This document shows, in pieces, positions 16,083 through 24,756 of a DNA stretch of 36,982 nucleotides. The notes beneath the pieces were generated by a model. The model did not search any database and was not told the origin of the DNA. It was given only the letters and a program-made list of their open reading frames with translations. Numbering within the stretch: the stretch's first letter is position 1; each line of letters begins with the position of its first letter. The DNA is taken from assembly GCA_020832375.1 (NCBI GenBank), contig JAFIEW010000029.1:1-36982 (forward strand), in the 5' to 3' direction. The DNA is from Cyclobacteriaceae bacterium (lineage in GTDB: Bacteria > Bacteroidota > Bacteroidia > Cytophagales > Cyclobacteriaceae). The position numbers and the translations under genes are program-made.

Positions 16083-18792
16083 TGATTTTCATTTTTTTAA
16101 ATCCATAATCAATAATTGCATCCACAAAATCATAAGGGGTGTAGGCATTGAGCGCACACTGATGAAAAATGCAAGTAGCAGGTGTCATACCAGGTAGTGA
16201 GTTAATTTCAATAATGTAAACGTGTACGCTCTCCTGTTGATCTACTTTCACGAAGGCATCAATTCGCGCATAACCCTCTATTTTAAGTGTTTCTGCCACT
16301 TTGTGTAGTACTTTTTGCACTTCCCTTTCTACTGCTTCATTGAGCGCGGCAGTAGGTGCATAACGTGCGGGGGTAATATTTTGTCCTTCACCCGCAAGAA
16401 ATTTTTCTTCTAAGCTCAAAACATCCCCTGAAGCTAATGCTTCTGAAGGTCGGAATATTTCATAGCGTACACTACCATCATCCTGTCGGTGAGTAAGCAA
16501 TCCACCTGTAATCTCAAGGAAATAAAGTGCATCCTTTTTATCAATCAACTCCTCGACCAAGAAGTAGGACTTTCGCGGAAACTCTTCGGTCGGTGCCAAG
16601 CGAAGTGTCTGCTCCAATTCAGCATCCCTCATTTCCTCATCCCTAAACATCAAGCGAGTGAAAGCATTGAGCTCTTCTTGGTTTTTTATTTTTTTCACGG
16701 CGCTGCTACACCCGTCGTCTGATGGCTTAGCAATCATGGGGTAAGCAAAAGCTTGCTCTATCTTACGAATCAGCTCGTCTGAGTCTGAAAGAAAATCTTC
16801 CTTTTGAATGAGCATATGATCTGCCACCTTAAAGCCATTTTCGCGCAAGAACTGATTGGTAGCATATTTATCGATAGTCAGTTGTGAGCTCTCAATACTG
16901 GATCCATTGTAGGGGACCCCTCGTTTTTCCAGTTCCCTTTGAATGGCACCGTCCTCGCCAGGCCTGCCATGCAGTGCTATAAAGGCAAAATCAACCGCTC
17001 TCGCCAACTCATCATAGCTTAGCTCTTGTAGCTGAATACTTGACTTTGCATCACGGTAGCGAGAAAGAAATTGATCCGCCTTCTGTGCTATTTCCTTTAC
17101 TATGGGGTGGGATGAAGAGCCATGAAAAGCCTTTTCTTTAATGTCGTCGGCATTATCCTTGAGCATCACCTTCACTGGTATTCTAAATAGTCGATGCATT
17201 TCCTCATCTCCTGAAAGAAAAACAGGAATCGCTTGATACTTTGGCGAGGAGTTGAGTTTCTCAAAGATATTTCTACCGCTTTCTACTGAAATATGTCTTT
17301 CAGAGCTAAACCCACCCATCACCACGGCTACTTTTATTGCATCCGATTCTTCATGCTTAATGCGATGGATGTCATCGTCAAGTTTTGCAAGTAGCCGCTT
17401 GATGCTAAATTGGTTTTTACCAGTTTTTAGTCTTGCAGCGAGGCTCGTACGAATAATGTAGGTAATGAAAGCTGAAGGATCCATGTCTACTTCCGCGGCC
17501 TGATGGAAGAAAAAGGAAGAAGGCATCATGCCAGATGTGGTATTAGGATCGTTGAGGTATACATGCCCTTCAGGACTTAAAAAACCGTCGATACGAGCAT
17601 AGACTTCAGCTTGCATCAGCTCAAAAAGGTCTTCGCAGGCCTTGGTGATCTTCCGAATGTCGGCATCGCTAGCATCGATTGGGGTAATTTTCCTACTCAT
17701 ACCTGGCAGGTACTTGCTCTTATAGTCAAAGAGGTCGGTCTTCTTTCGGATTTCAGTTGGAGGCAACGATAGTGGTTTCCCCTGTTCATCTTCAATGACA
17801 ATGCAAGAAAACTCTTTGCCTGAAATTTTTTCCTCCACCAGCAACTGTTGATCAGCATCTTGCGCCGAAAGCACAATACTTGGCTCATTGCAATCCGATA
17901 GGTAATCGTATAGTTCGGCTGGATGTAATATCCATCTGTCGGCAGATTCATGATATAAAGGCAGTCCAAGCCCTTCACGAATATCGATCAATCGATGCAC
18001 GAAGATGCGCTTTTGCTCACTGTCAAGCAGCTGAAAAGCGGTGATATCGATTTGCTGCTTAAAAAAGCACCTATCTACTGCCGCTTCGAAAGTGGTAAGC
18101 TCGGGATGAGATAAAATAGCAACCCCTATTGATGAGCCTTGAGTTGGCGCTTTGATGACAAACTCAGAGCCAACAGCGGAAATCAGTTGTCTTAAAAGTT
18201 TTGATCGGTCAGTAATCGTCTCCCACTCTGAGCGCAAAATACTCGTTCTCTTTGGTTGTAGAAAACCAACGGTACTCATGATATTTGCTTGAATGAGCTT
18301 ATTGATACCAAATGCTGAGGAAAACATACCCGCTCCAGAATAAGGAATGCCGCACCACTCCAAGATACCCTGAATATTTCCATCTTCACCATAAGGTCCA
18401 TGGAAAGTGAGAAAAGCAAAATCAATAAGACTGGCAAGCTCTTCTATGGCGACCTTTTCACCCACCTCAGCGATCATCTTATCCATTTTATCCTGCGGCA
18501 GATGATGCAGAGACTCTACATAAAGCTGAAAACTGGACTGATCGGGTAGCGACTCACTTACTGCGCTTGCAGTAGGGTAGAAATCACGTATGGTACCTTT
18601 ATAAATATTTTTCCAATCGAGATGAATGAAATTGCCGAGGGTATCTACAAAGATAGGAACCGGCTGAAAAAGCCCTTTGTTGAGGTTATCATAGACCGTT
18701 CTACCCCCTGCAAAAGAAACTTCCCTTTCTCTGCTTCTTCCTCCAAAAAAAATTCCAACGCGCATACATTCTTTATTTAATGCTTGAATCAT
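16075..18792 (-). CDS. ddl: Tandem (double-length) D-alanine--D-alanine ligase
   Basis: The product is 905 residues, roughly twice a normal Ddl, and contains two ATP-grasp ligase copies. Copy 1 (about 10-460) shows VGIFFGGRSREREVS, HGPYGEDG (131-138), KAPTQGSSIG (214-223), the loop FDYKSKY (355-361), R400-x-D402 and D415-P-N417. Copy 2 (about 485-905) shows VMGGFSSERHIS, HGRPGEDG (608-615), KPSDDGCSSA (689-698), R843-x-D845 and E862-I-N864. Ddl joins two D-alanines for peptidoglycan precursors. Copy 1 has Asp where the metal-binding Glu is usual. Copy 2 keeps Glu-x-Asn but has a diverged substrate loop (SLEEKF). Met10 (MRVGIFFGG) is an equally good start. The gene ends 8 nt inside the PASTA gene. 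Confidence 0.9.
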   Translation of the reverse strand: MIQALNKECMRVGIFFGGRSREREVSFAGGRTVYDNLNKGLFQPVPIFVDTLGNFIHLDWKNIYKGTIRDFYPTASAVSESLPDQSSFQLYVESLHHLPQDKMDKMIAEVGEKVAIEELASLIDFAFLTFHGPYGEDGNIQGILEWCGIPYSGAGMFSSAFGINKLIQANIMSTVGFLQPKRTSILRSEWETITDRSKLLRQLISAVGSEFVIKAPTQGSSIGVAILSHPELTTFEAAVDRCFFKQQIDITAFQLLDSEQKRIFVHRLIDIREGLGLPLYHESADRWILHPAELYDYLSDCNEPSIVLSAQDADQQLLVEEKISGKEFSCIVIEDEQGKPLSLPPTEIRKKTDLFDYKSKYLPGMSRKITPIDASDADIRKITKACEDLFELMQAEVYARIDGFLSPEGHVYLNDPNTTSGMMPSSFFFHQAAEVDMDPSAFITYIIRTSLAARLKTGKNQFSIKRLLAKLDDDIHRIKHEESDAIKVAVVMGGFSSERHISVESGRNIFEKLNSSPKYQAIPVFLSGDEEMHRLFRIPVKVMLKDNADDIKEKAFHGSSSHPIVKEIAQKADQFLSRYRDAKSSIQLQELSYDELARAVDFAFIALHGRPGEDGAIQRELEKRGVPYNGSSIESSQLTIDKYATNQFLRENGFKVADHMLIQKEDFLSDSDELIRKIEQAFAYPMIAKPSDDGCSSAVKKIKNQEELNAFTRLMFRDEEMRDAELEQTLRLAPTEEFPRKSYFLVEELIDKKDALYFLEITGGLLTHRQDDGSVRYEIFRPSEALASGDVLSLEEKFLAGEGQNITPARYAPTAALNEAVEREVQKVLHKVAETLKIEGYARIDAFVKVDQQESVHVYIIEINSLPGMTPATCIFHQCALNAYTPYDFVDAIIDYGFKKMKINA

Positions 18793-19621
18793 CAGTAAAT
18801 TGACAAATAGCCAAGAATTGAAGTTTCAATAATATCTCTTATCCTATAAAGGTTGAGGTCTTGAAACTTACGAAATCAAGTCATTGAGCTTTTGATAAAT
18901 TATGCTGCAATATAGAAGTTTTCAGGCTATTTTCTTAATGAAGACGATGGGATTAGGAATTGAAGGAGGCTTATTGAGTCTATTTTTTAATGATCGATGA
19001 GAGCTTAGATCTTAAGGAGCGCTTGCTTAAACCCAGAATATGCATTATAATTTCTATTGCGAGCTAAAAATACTTCAAAATCAAACGCTTCGCTGGTTTT
19101 CATGGGTAGAAACATACGTGAATTTCAAGTAGTCTGATTAAGGTTGTAAATGTTTTTTAATGCATATACGAATTACAAAATAGCATAATGCTTATGTTAT
19201 GCTTCAATATGTCGAATTGAAACATTTTGAGGGATTAGCAATAATGACATCCTCTTAAAGCGGTGTACTTCATAAAACAAAAAGCAAATTTATTAAATAC
19301 TATTATCTTTAAGCAGCTGTTTCTAGGCATGCTCAAATGATTCTTTTGTCTTCCATACCTTTCCGTAACTTTTCAAGCATGCTAGCTGTATTTTAACTGT
19401 GATTAATCATGCTTCATTAAAGAGAAGAAGCCTTGGAGGAGCTCATAGAATAACAGTAAGAAGATAGCTCCGTATAAAAAAGAAATCCAGTATCAATATT
19501 CCTAAAACCCTTCCTATCCGATTAACCATCACTAAACTGATACTAAGATTATGTTTAATTTAGCATAAAAGCCGATTAAGTGCCTTGCTAAGTTATTTTT
19601 AAAATCAAAATTTTCGATTCA
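18793..19621. other. 829-nt gene-free stretch upstream of the DUF748 gene
   Basis: This AT-rich spacer lies between the divergent ddl and DUF748-like genes. It holds one copy of a 71-bp repeat (19030..19100) and a small hairpin, AGCATAA-N8-TTATGCT, at 19182..19203. No convincing gene or RNA was found; the open frames are short and broken. It must contain the ddl promoter on one side and the DUF748 gene's promoter on the other. The length is unusual for this window and may reflect remnants of a lost gene or inserted element. Confidence 0.6.
19030..19100 (+). repeat. 71-bp dispersed repeat, copy 1
   Basis: The segment starts AACCCAGAATATGCATTA and matches 20786..20856 in the same orientation at 60 of 71 positions, with no gap by eye. 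The copies lie on either side of the DUF748-like gene. Confidence 0.75.
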
Positions 19622-20746
19622 ATGGCTTACACCAGATCACTGTTTGTTAAAAAGCGGTTTATCATACCACTCGTTATTTTATCACTTCTTGTTGCGGGAA
19701 GATTCTACCTATCTACCTACATCAAAAATACCGCTAATCAAGCACTTGCAGAAATACCAGGTTATTATGGTAAAATCGATGATATTGACCTTCAATTGAT
19801 TCGTGGATTCTATACCATAGAAGGACTCGTGTTAGATAAAGTTGAAGCGGAGACAAGAATTCCATTTCTATATTTCCCAAAAAGCGAGGTAAAAATACAG
19901 TGGCGACCGCTATTGAAAGGCGAGATAGTCAGTGAGCTTAGCATGTACTCTCCAGAAATTAAATATGTCCTAGAGGATCAAAGTGGGGACGATGATGAGG
20001 CTGATCGAGAAAGTTGGACAAAAGCACTCACGGAATTAGTACCTATCTCTATCAACCAATTAGAAGTATACTCAGGTCAGCTTGCCTTTAAGGAAATATC
20101 GGCCGAACCTGAGATTGATTTGAAAATCGAGGACCTAAGATTGAGTGCTAGAAATCTACAAAATGTAGAACAAGAGGAAGCGGTGCTCCCTTCACCTATT
20201 GAACTGAGTGGAATTTCTTTTGGTGGTGGGAAAATAAATGTCAAAGGTGATATTAACCTAATTAAGCAAATTCCTGATTTGGACCTCAATGCCAGCTTAG
20301 AAGATGTAGACGCTACTGCTCTCAACGCGCTTGTGCTAAACTACGTGGGTGTAGATTTTGAAGAAGGAAAAGTCAATCTATTTAGCGAGTTTGCAATCAA
20401 AGACGCCTATCTGAAAGGTTATGTCAAACCACTCCTAGAGAACTACCGCCTGATAGGTAAGGACGAAAATATAGCTCAGCAAGCTTGGGAAGCATTAATT
20501 ACAGGAGTTGGATTCCTTTTCACCAATCAAAGAACTGGTAAGTTTGCAACCAATGTACCCTTTGAAGGTGATCTATCAGATGTTGACTCTAATACTTGGA
20601 AGGCTGTGTGGGGGATCATCAAAAACGCTTACATTGAATCAATGGAAAGTGAAATTGATGAATCCATTTCCTTTTCAGACTTTTTTGATAGTGATGAGGA
20701 AGGTGAAGATAAAGATGAGAATGAAGACGAAGACGAGGATGAATAG
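19622..20746 (+). CDS. DUF748/AsmA-like envelope protein
   Basis: The 374-residue protein has one N-terminal membrane helix (about 14-30). An extracytoplasmic domain follows that resembles DUF748 and AsmA-like proteins: short beta-repeats such as IDDIDLQLIRGFYTIEGLVL, IRTPFLYF-type strands and INVKGDINL. Such proteins are thought to span the periplasm or move lipids between membranes, but function is little known. The last 35 residues or so are strongly acidic (DSDEEGEDKDENEDEDEDE at the end), a low-complexity tail. It is a lone plus-strand gene between two long gene-free stretches that carry direct copies of a 71-bp repeat. I judge the family fit probable rather than certain. Confidence 0.78.
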   Translation: MAYTRSLFVKKRFIIPLVILSLLVAGRFYLSTYIKNTANQALAEIPGYYGKIDDIDLQLIRGFYTIEGLVLDKVEAETRIPFLYFPKSEVKIQWRPLLKGEIVSELSMYSPEIKYVLEDQSGDDDEADRESWTKALTELVPISINQLEVYSGQLAFKEISAEPEIDLKIEDLRLSARNLQNVEQEEAVLPSPIELSGISFGGGKINVKGDINLIKQIPDLDLNASLEDVDATALNALVLNYVGVDFEEGKVNLFSEFAIKDAYLKGYVKPLLENYRLIGKDENIAQQAWEALITGVGFLFTNQRTGKFATNVPFEGDLSDVDSNTWKAVWGIIKNAYIESMESEIDESISFSDFFDSDEEGEDKDENEDEDEDE

Positions 20747-20785
20747 CTGACTTTGACAGTCCTGCATACCAGTAGGTTTAGTTTT

Positions 20786-20856
20786 AACCCAGAATATGCA
20801 TTAGAAATTCTATTCCGAGCGCAAACTGCTTCAAAATCAATCGCTCCGCTGTATTT
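20786..20856 (+). repeat. 71-bp dispersed repeat, copy 2
   Basis: This copy matches 19030..19100 in the same orientation at 60 of 71 positions. The identity is highest in the first 18 bases and in the CTTCAAAATCAA block. The similarity seems to stop near 20856, but the following 100 nt could be a longer part of the element that is missing from copy 1. Confidence 0.75.
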
Positions 20857-21021
20857 ATCGCCTTCACCAGAGCGGTGCTATGCCTCAGTCGCTAAATACT
20901 TGATTTTATTGCATTCTGTACTCTCATTACGAATCCTGACGCATAATTCCATCTAACTAATTTTTAGAGCAGCATTTAATTCATCAACTGACATGTTCAA
21001 TGAAAGTATCTTTTTTTTTCA

Positions 21022-21050
21022 AAAACCCTAACTTGTGCAGTTGGGGTTTT
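21022..21050. terminator. Terminator-like hairpin between convergent genes
   Basis: AAAACCCTAACT at 21022..21033 pairs with AGTTGGGGTTTT at 21039..21050 with one wobble pair and a 5-nt loop. A T-run follows on each strand, so it could end transcription from the DUF748 gene on the plus strand or the DUF2207 gene on the minus strand. It lies 240 nt or more from either stop codon. Confidence 0.6.
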
Positions 21051-21257
21051 ACATTTCTACCAGAATCCGGGAGGGGATAAAATCACCATTTGATGTATAG
21101 GCTTTTTCATGCTACAATCAAAAGTTAGCTATTTTACGTTACTTATTTTTCAAGTCGTAGAATCCAAGTTTAAGCTTGAACTTATATCAATCTTAGCGCT
21201 TTAAAAAGCTCCTCATAAAATGCTCTCCAGCGCTTTCTAATGGCATGGACTTGAGGT

Positions 21258-21287
21258 CCCCCCCTCATCCCACACGCAAAGAAAAAA
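21258..21287 (-). repeat. GTGGGATGAGG repeat, copy 3
   Basis: Read on the minus strand, a T-rich run is followed by GCGTGTGGGATGAGGGGGGG. It directly abuts the stop codon of the DUF2207 gene, so here the element lies 3' of a gene rather than in a leader. Confidence 0.6.
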
Positions 21288-23108
21288 TCACCTGGCACCG
21301 CCTCCGCCAGCAGATACTCCGCCACCACCGCCGAAGGATGCGCCACCACCAAAACCACCAGAAGAGCTCATGACTGTTCCTAGACTTTGACTCATTTGAC
21401 TTGCAATAGCTGAGGGATTAGGGTTTGTCTGATTGTTTGAAATAAGTATTACGTACCACGGTAAATAGGCGGCAAAATCATTGGCAGACATTCTGCCTAA
21501 GATATTTTCTATATTATTTTTTCCTAATCCAAACAAGATAGCATAAACCAAATGGATAGAAATATTTTCTTTGTCTAGACTAAGGTCAGCTCCTTTTTTG
21601 GCGGCTAACTTTAGCGATTTCGAATAAGAGACCCAATACGGAAGCTCATCATGCCATTGCTTCGTTCTAGAGGTAGTGGTGGCACAAAGAATGAACGCAA
21701 TAAAAGGCAGAACTAACAGAAAGAGTGCAGTAGGACCAAAATAATAGACAGCAGGCACAATCATAAGTGATGACAATAAACCCGGTATGATACCCAAATT
21801 AGTTCCTTTTTTACTTTCTTCATCCCAAAACTGAAAGACCTTCGCCTCATCTCTAAGCAATTTATAATATTCAGACTGAAATTTTGTCCACTTAGAATTA
21901 GCTTTTTGAAACTGATAGATAGATATTTCATCTTTGCCTTTGGCAAGGGTACCAAAGATAAATTCTATGAACTTTTTGTCGAAAGTACTCAATTTGCTTT
22001 CAAGTGCTCGCATACGGGACTTTTCTAATACCCAAAATACTTTTTTATTGCTGCGCTTTTTCGGGTTTTCTGACTCATCTCTATCCTCCATTTTAATAGC
22101 ACCTAAGTGAGCCAAATAAAGTAGATTTGACTGTATCTCTCGATACATCTGCGTATTATAGCGCATAAGTGAATAAAAAGCAGGATGAAAATCGGAAGGA
22201 GGATTCATCTGCGGTTTGCTAGGTGCACTCACTTTGGGGTAACGCTTTCTATATTTAAAATGAATTTGAACTGACCACATTAGCAAAATGAAGAAAATGA
22301 GAGGGGTAAGCCAGTTAGCCACTTGCTTTTGAGCTTCCTTTTCCTTCTCTTTTTGTATCGCATCCAGTCTTTTCTGATTTGCCTTTTCAGCCAAAACTGC
22401 CTCCTCAGTTTTGATCGAGTCAAGCATGGCCATGCCTGTGGAAGGCACCCCATCAAACCATGATTCTGGATATAGTGCTCTAATTTCTAAAAAACTACGA
22501 CGTGGCACTTTAGGCGCTACAATTTTTATACTTCCATCTTCCAAAAGTGTAGAAAAAGCATGCCCGGGTCCGTGAAGCCAATGGTATATCTCATCGCTTG
22601 CCATATCTTCAAAAAGTTGCAAAATAACAGTCACATTGGATTGGCTTACCTTCCACTCCTTACCGATAAATTGGAAATACAATTCTGCTATATCTTCATG
22701 TCGCTTTACCAGATTAGCAACTTGATACCTGATTTCAAACGTACGGGATTCATTTTTTGCAGTAAATGACCAGCCTACAAGTGTCTCTTTCTCCTTATCT
22801 TCAATCACGAAAGTTGACGGTTTTTCACCCTCCTCGAGTCGATAAGCTTCACCATCTTCGAAAATCTCAAAGCCACCAAATTCTACTCCCTGATTTTTAG
22901 GAAAAGAACGATAAGCATAGCTAAAACCTCCCTTAAAGCGATAAGTTCTTTTTTCAATCACCTGTAGGTTCCCATCTGACATTACGGTTGCAGTGATCTC
23001 TAAAGAATCAATAGTAAAAGATTTTTTAGCAAAAAGCTCATTTGCGGCTGAATATACTGTCAATAATATCGCTAAAAATAGGTGTCTCATGATGGTATGA
23101 TTAATCAA
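21288..23108 (-). CDS. DUF2207-domain membrane protein with glycine-rich tail
   Basis: The 606-residue protein has a signal peptide, an extracytoplasmic DUF2207 domain (FTIDSLEITATVMSDGNLQV to about 230), a membrane helix (about 268-285) and a cytoplasmic segment. A second membrane pair lies near 455-490, with a cytoplasmic-looking helical region after it. The C-terminus is low-complexity, SSSGGFGGGASFGGGGG, ending GGGGAR. DUF2207 proteins are membrane proteins of unknown function found in many bacteria, and the Gly-rich end is common in them. Met7 (MRHLFLAIL) is a more natural signal-peptide start than Met1. It is monocistronic and divergent from the TolC/adaptor pair. Confidence 0.88.
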   Translation of the reverse strand: MINHTIMRHLFLAILLTVYSAANELFAKKSFTIDSLEITATVMSDGNLQVIEKRTYRFKGGFSYAYRSFPKNQGVEFGGFEIFEDGEAYRLEEGEKPSTFVIEDKEKETLVGWSFTAKNESRTFEIRYQVANLVKRHEDIAELYFQFIGKEWKVSQSNVTVILQLFEDMASDEIYHWLHGPGHAFSTLLEDGSIKIVAPKVPRRSFLEIRALYPESWFDGVPSTGMAMLDSIKTEEAVLAEKANQKRLDAIQKEKEKEAQKQVANWLTPLIFFILLMWSVQIHFKYRKRYPKVSAPSKPQMNPPSDFHPAFYSLMRYNTQMYREIQSNLLYLAHLGAIKMEDRDESENPKKRSNKKVFWVLEKSRMRALESKLSTFDKKFIEFIFGTLAKGKDEISIYQFQKANSKWTKFQSEYYKLLRDEAKVFQFWDEESKKGTNLGIIPGLLSSLMIVPAVYYFGPTALFLLVLPFIAFILCATTTSRTKQWHDELPYWVSYSKSLKLAAKKGADLSLDKENISIHLVYAILFGLGKNNIENILGRMSANDFAAYLPWYVILISNNQTNPNPSAIASQMSQSLGTVMSSSGGFGGGASFGGGGGVSAGGGGAR

Positions 23109-23411
23109 GTGGGTCTTTTCTTTAAATAAGACAAAGCTTCTATCGCCATTTTTCCATCAGTGAAAAAATAAGCTCATTTTGTAGATAGATTAGTCGGCTA
23201 GACTTGGATATTTATTACACCCAACTTGTCAAAATTTGTCTGATGACTATCATCATCGCAAAAGCAAGGTAAATACTATTTAAAATGAGAACAATAATTA
23301 TCTTCAACCACTATTAATGGACAAATCGTCCAGATGAAGCTTATAATTAATTAATCGTTAAACATCGATTCCTTAGAATGCGTTTAGAAGATCAAGTTCA
23401 AACGATACTCA
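23109..23411. other. 303-nt divergent promoter region
   Basis: This spacer separates the minus-strand DUF2207 gene from the plus-strand TolC-like gene and must carry both promoters. Apart from a 15-bp dyad at 23318..23332 it contains no gene, repeat family member or strong hairpin that I could find. No exact match to the Bacteroidota promoter pattern was located by eye. Confidence 0.6.
23318..23332. promoter_or_regulatory. Candidate operator dyad upstream of the second TolC gene
   Basis: TGGAC-AAATC-GTCCA has perfect 5-bp arms and a 5-nt centre. It lies about 80 nt upstream of the TolC-like start, where a TetR-type operator of a pump operon could sit. No regulator gene is adjacent, so the partner is unknown. 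Confidence 0.35.
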
Positions 23412-24752
23412 ATGATAAAAAAGCGCTACATTTTCTGCATATTTTGTTTGTTAATGGCACTTTCGGTGGATGCACAAGAAAAAATGTCGATGGAAGAGTG
23501 CATTAGGTATGCATTCGGACAGCAACCACTTTATCAAAGACAGCTTCTCCAACAAGAATTCGTAGCTCTTGACATCAAAAGCGGATTATCCGGATGGACA
23601 CCCCAGGTGAATTTAGCTACTGACTTCGAATACTTTTTACAACAACCCGTAGCGATTTTTCCTGACTTCGAAAACCCTGAATCTGGCGAATTCCAAGAGG
23701 TAGAAACAGGTGTACCTTACAATGCCAATGTCTATCTCACCATGCAGCAATCCATATTGAGCAACCGCTTAATAGATATTGTAAGAAGAAAGGAAGTACT
23801 TAAAACACGTGCCGAGGCCATGACCAAAAGCGCTCGTCTTGATTTAATCCGAGAGGTAAGCGCTGCCTACCTTCAACTAGCCTTAGCTGAAGAGCAAATA
23901 CAACTAATACAAGGCAACATAGAGCGGCAAGAAAGGCAAAAAAAGGAAACTCAATTACAGTTTGAAAGCGGTCTTACTGATCAAGTGGATTATAAACGTG
24001 CCCTCATCGCTCTAAGCAATAGCGAGGCGGAACTAAAGAGAGCTCAAGAAGACCAAAAAATTGCACGCAGCCAATTGCATCTTGCTATGGGGAGGGATCC
24101 CCTAGAAGAAAATGTGAGTACCATAGATATCACTGAACAGATTCAAAAGATCGTTAACAACTTTACAATCGAAGCTAATGAAGTTTCAAATAGACCAGAA
24201 TATACCGTACAACAAAGCGATCTATCCCTAGCGGCAGAAGACATTAACTTTGGGAAAAGAGCCTTCATGCCTGAATTGAGTGCGTTTTTTAATTATACCA
24301 TTCTTTTTCAAAGTCCCAATGGTGACGAGCTGATCAGTCAGCGTTTCCCCTACTCTACGGTTGGTTTGCGACTATCAGTTCCTATTTTTTTAGGTGGAAT
24401 GAGAATCTATGAGATACAAAAAGCAAAAATTGCTTATGAACAAGTGGAACTCAATGAACGGCAACTGATCAACCGCATTGACAATGAATACACGCAAGCA
24501 GTAGCTGACTTCCGTGCAGCGAAAACACAATGGCAAAAATATGCTCAAAATGAACAATGGGCAGAAGAAATATACCAAACCATAAAATACCAATATGAAG
24601 AAGGTATCATTAACTTTCTAGAAGTGGTAGTTGCGGAAGATGACCTACGCACTGCCAGAATCAATCGACTAAATGCGCTTTTCTCAGCTTATGAAGCCAA
24701 ACTCGCTATTGACAGAGCTCGTGGTGAAGAAATCATATCTTACCAAAACTAA
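23412..24752 (+). CDS. TolC-family outer-membrane efflux protein (second copy)
   Basis: The 446-residue product has a signal peptide ending near SVDAQEK and the TolC opening MSMEECIRYAFGQQPLY. Two helical repeat halves follow (about 120-240 and 330-440), with the conserved VPIFLGG turn before the second half. It resembles the product at 6725..8116 in design but has no Gly/Pro-rich insert. It would form the outer-membrane duct of an RND or other tripartite pump. The adaptor gene starts 4 nt after its stop, so the two are one transcript. No inner-membrane permease is encoded nearby. Confidence 0.94.
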   Translation: MIKKRYIFCIFCLLMALSVDAQEKMSMEECIRYAFGQQPLYQRQLLQQEFVALDIKSGLSGWTPQVNLATDFEYFLQQPVAIFPDFENPESGEFQEVETGVPYNANVYLTMQQSILSNRLIDIVRRKEVLKTRAEAMTKSARLDLIREVSAAYLQLALAEEQIQLIQGNIERQERQKKETQLQFESGLTDQVDYKRALIALSNSEAELKRAQEDQKIARSQLHLAMGRDPLEENVSTIDITEQIQKIVNNFTIEANEVSNRPEYTVQQSDLSLAAEDINFGKRAFMPELSAFFNYTILFQSPNGDELISQRFPYSTVGLRLSVPIFLGGMRIYEIQKAKIAYEQVELNERQLINRIDNEYTQAVADFRAAKTQWQKYAQNEQWAEEIYQTIKYQYEEGIINFLEVVVAEDDLRTARINRLNALFSAYEAKLAIDRARGEEIISYQN

Positions 24753-24756
24753 TTGA

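Larger units (their letters stand above)
20747..21287. other. 541-nt gene-free stretch downstream of the DUF748 gene
   Basis: This spacer between convergent genes holds the second 71-bp repeat copy (20786..20856), a terminator-like hairpin (21022..21050), an imperfect 18-bp palindrome, AAGTTTAAGCTTGAACTT, at 21166..21183, and a GTGGGATGAGG repeat copy at 21258..21287. The 67-residue open frame over 20753..20956 lies across the repeat and does not look like a gene. Confidence 0.6.

Noticed and set aside
20753-20956. Plus-strand ORF of 67 residues over the 71-bp repeat
   Set aside because: It follows the repeat and the amino-acid mix does not look like a real protein; a repeat shadow is the simpler view.
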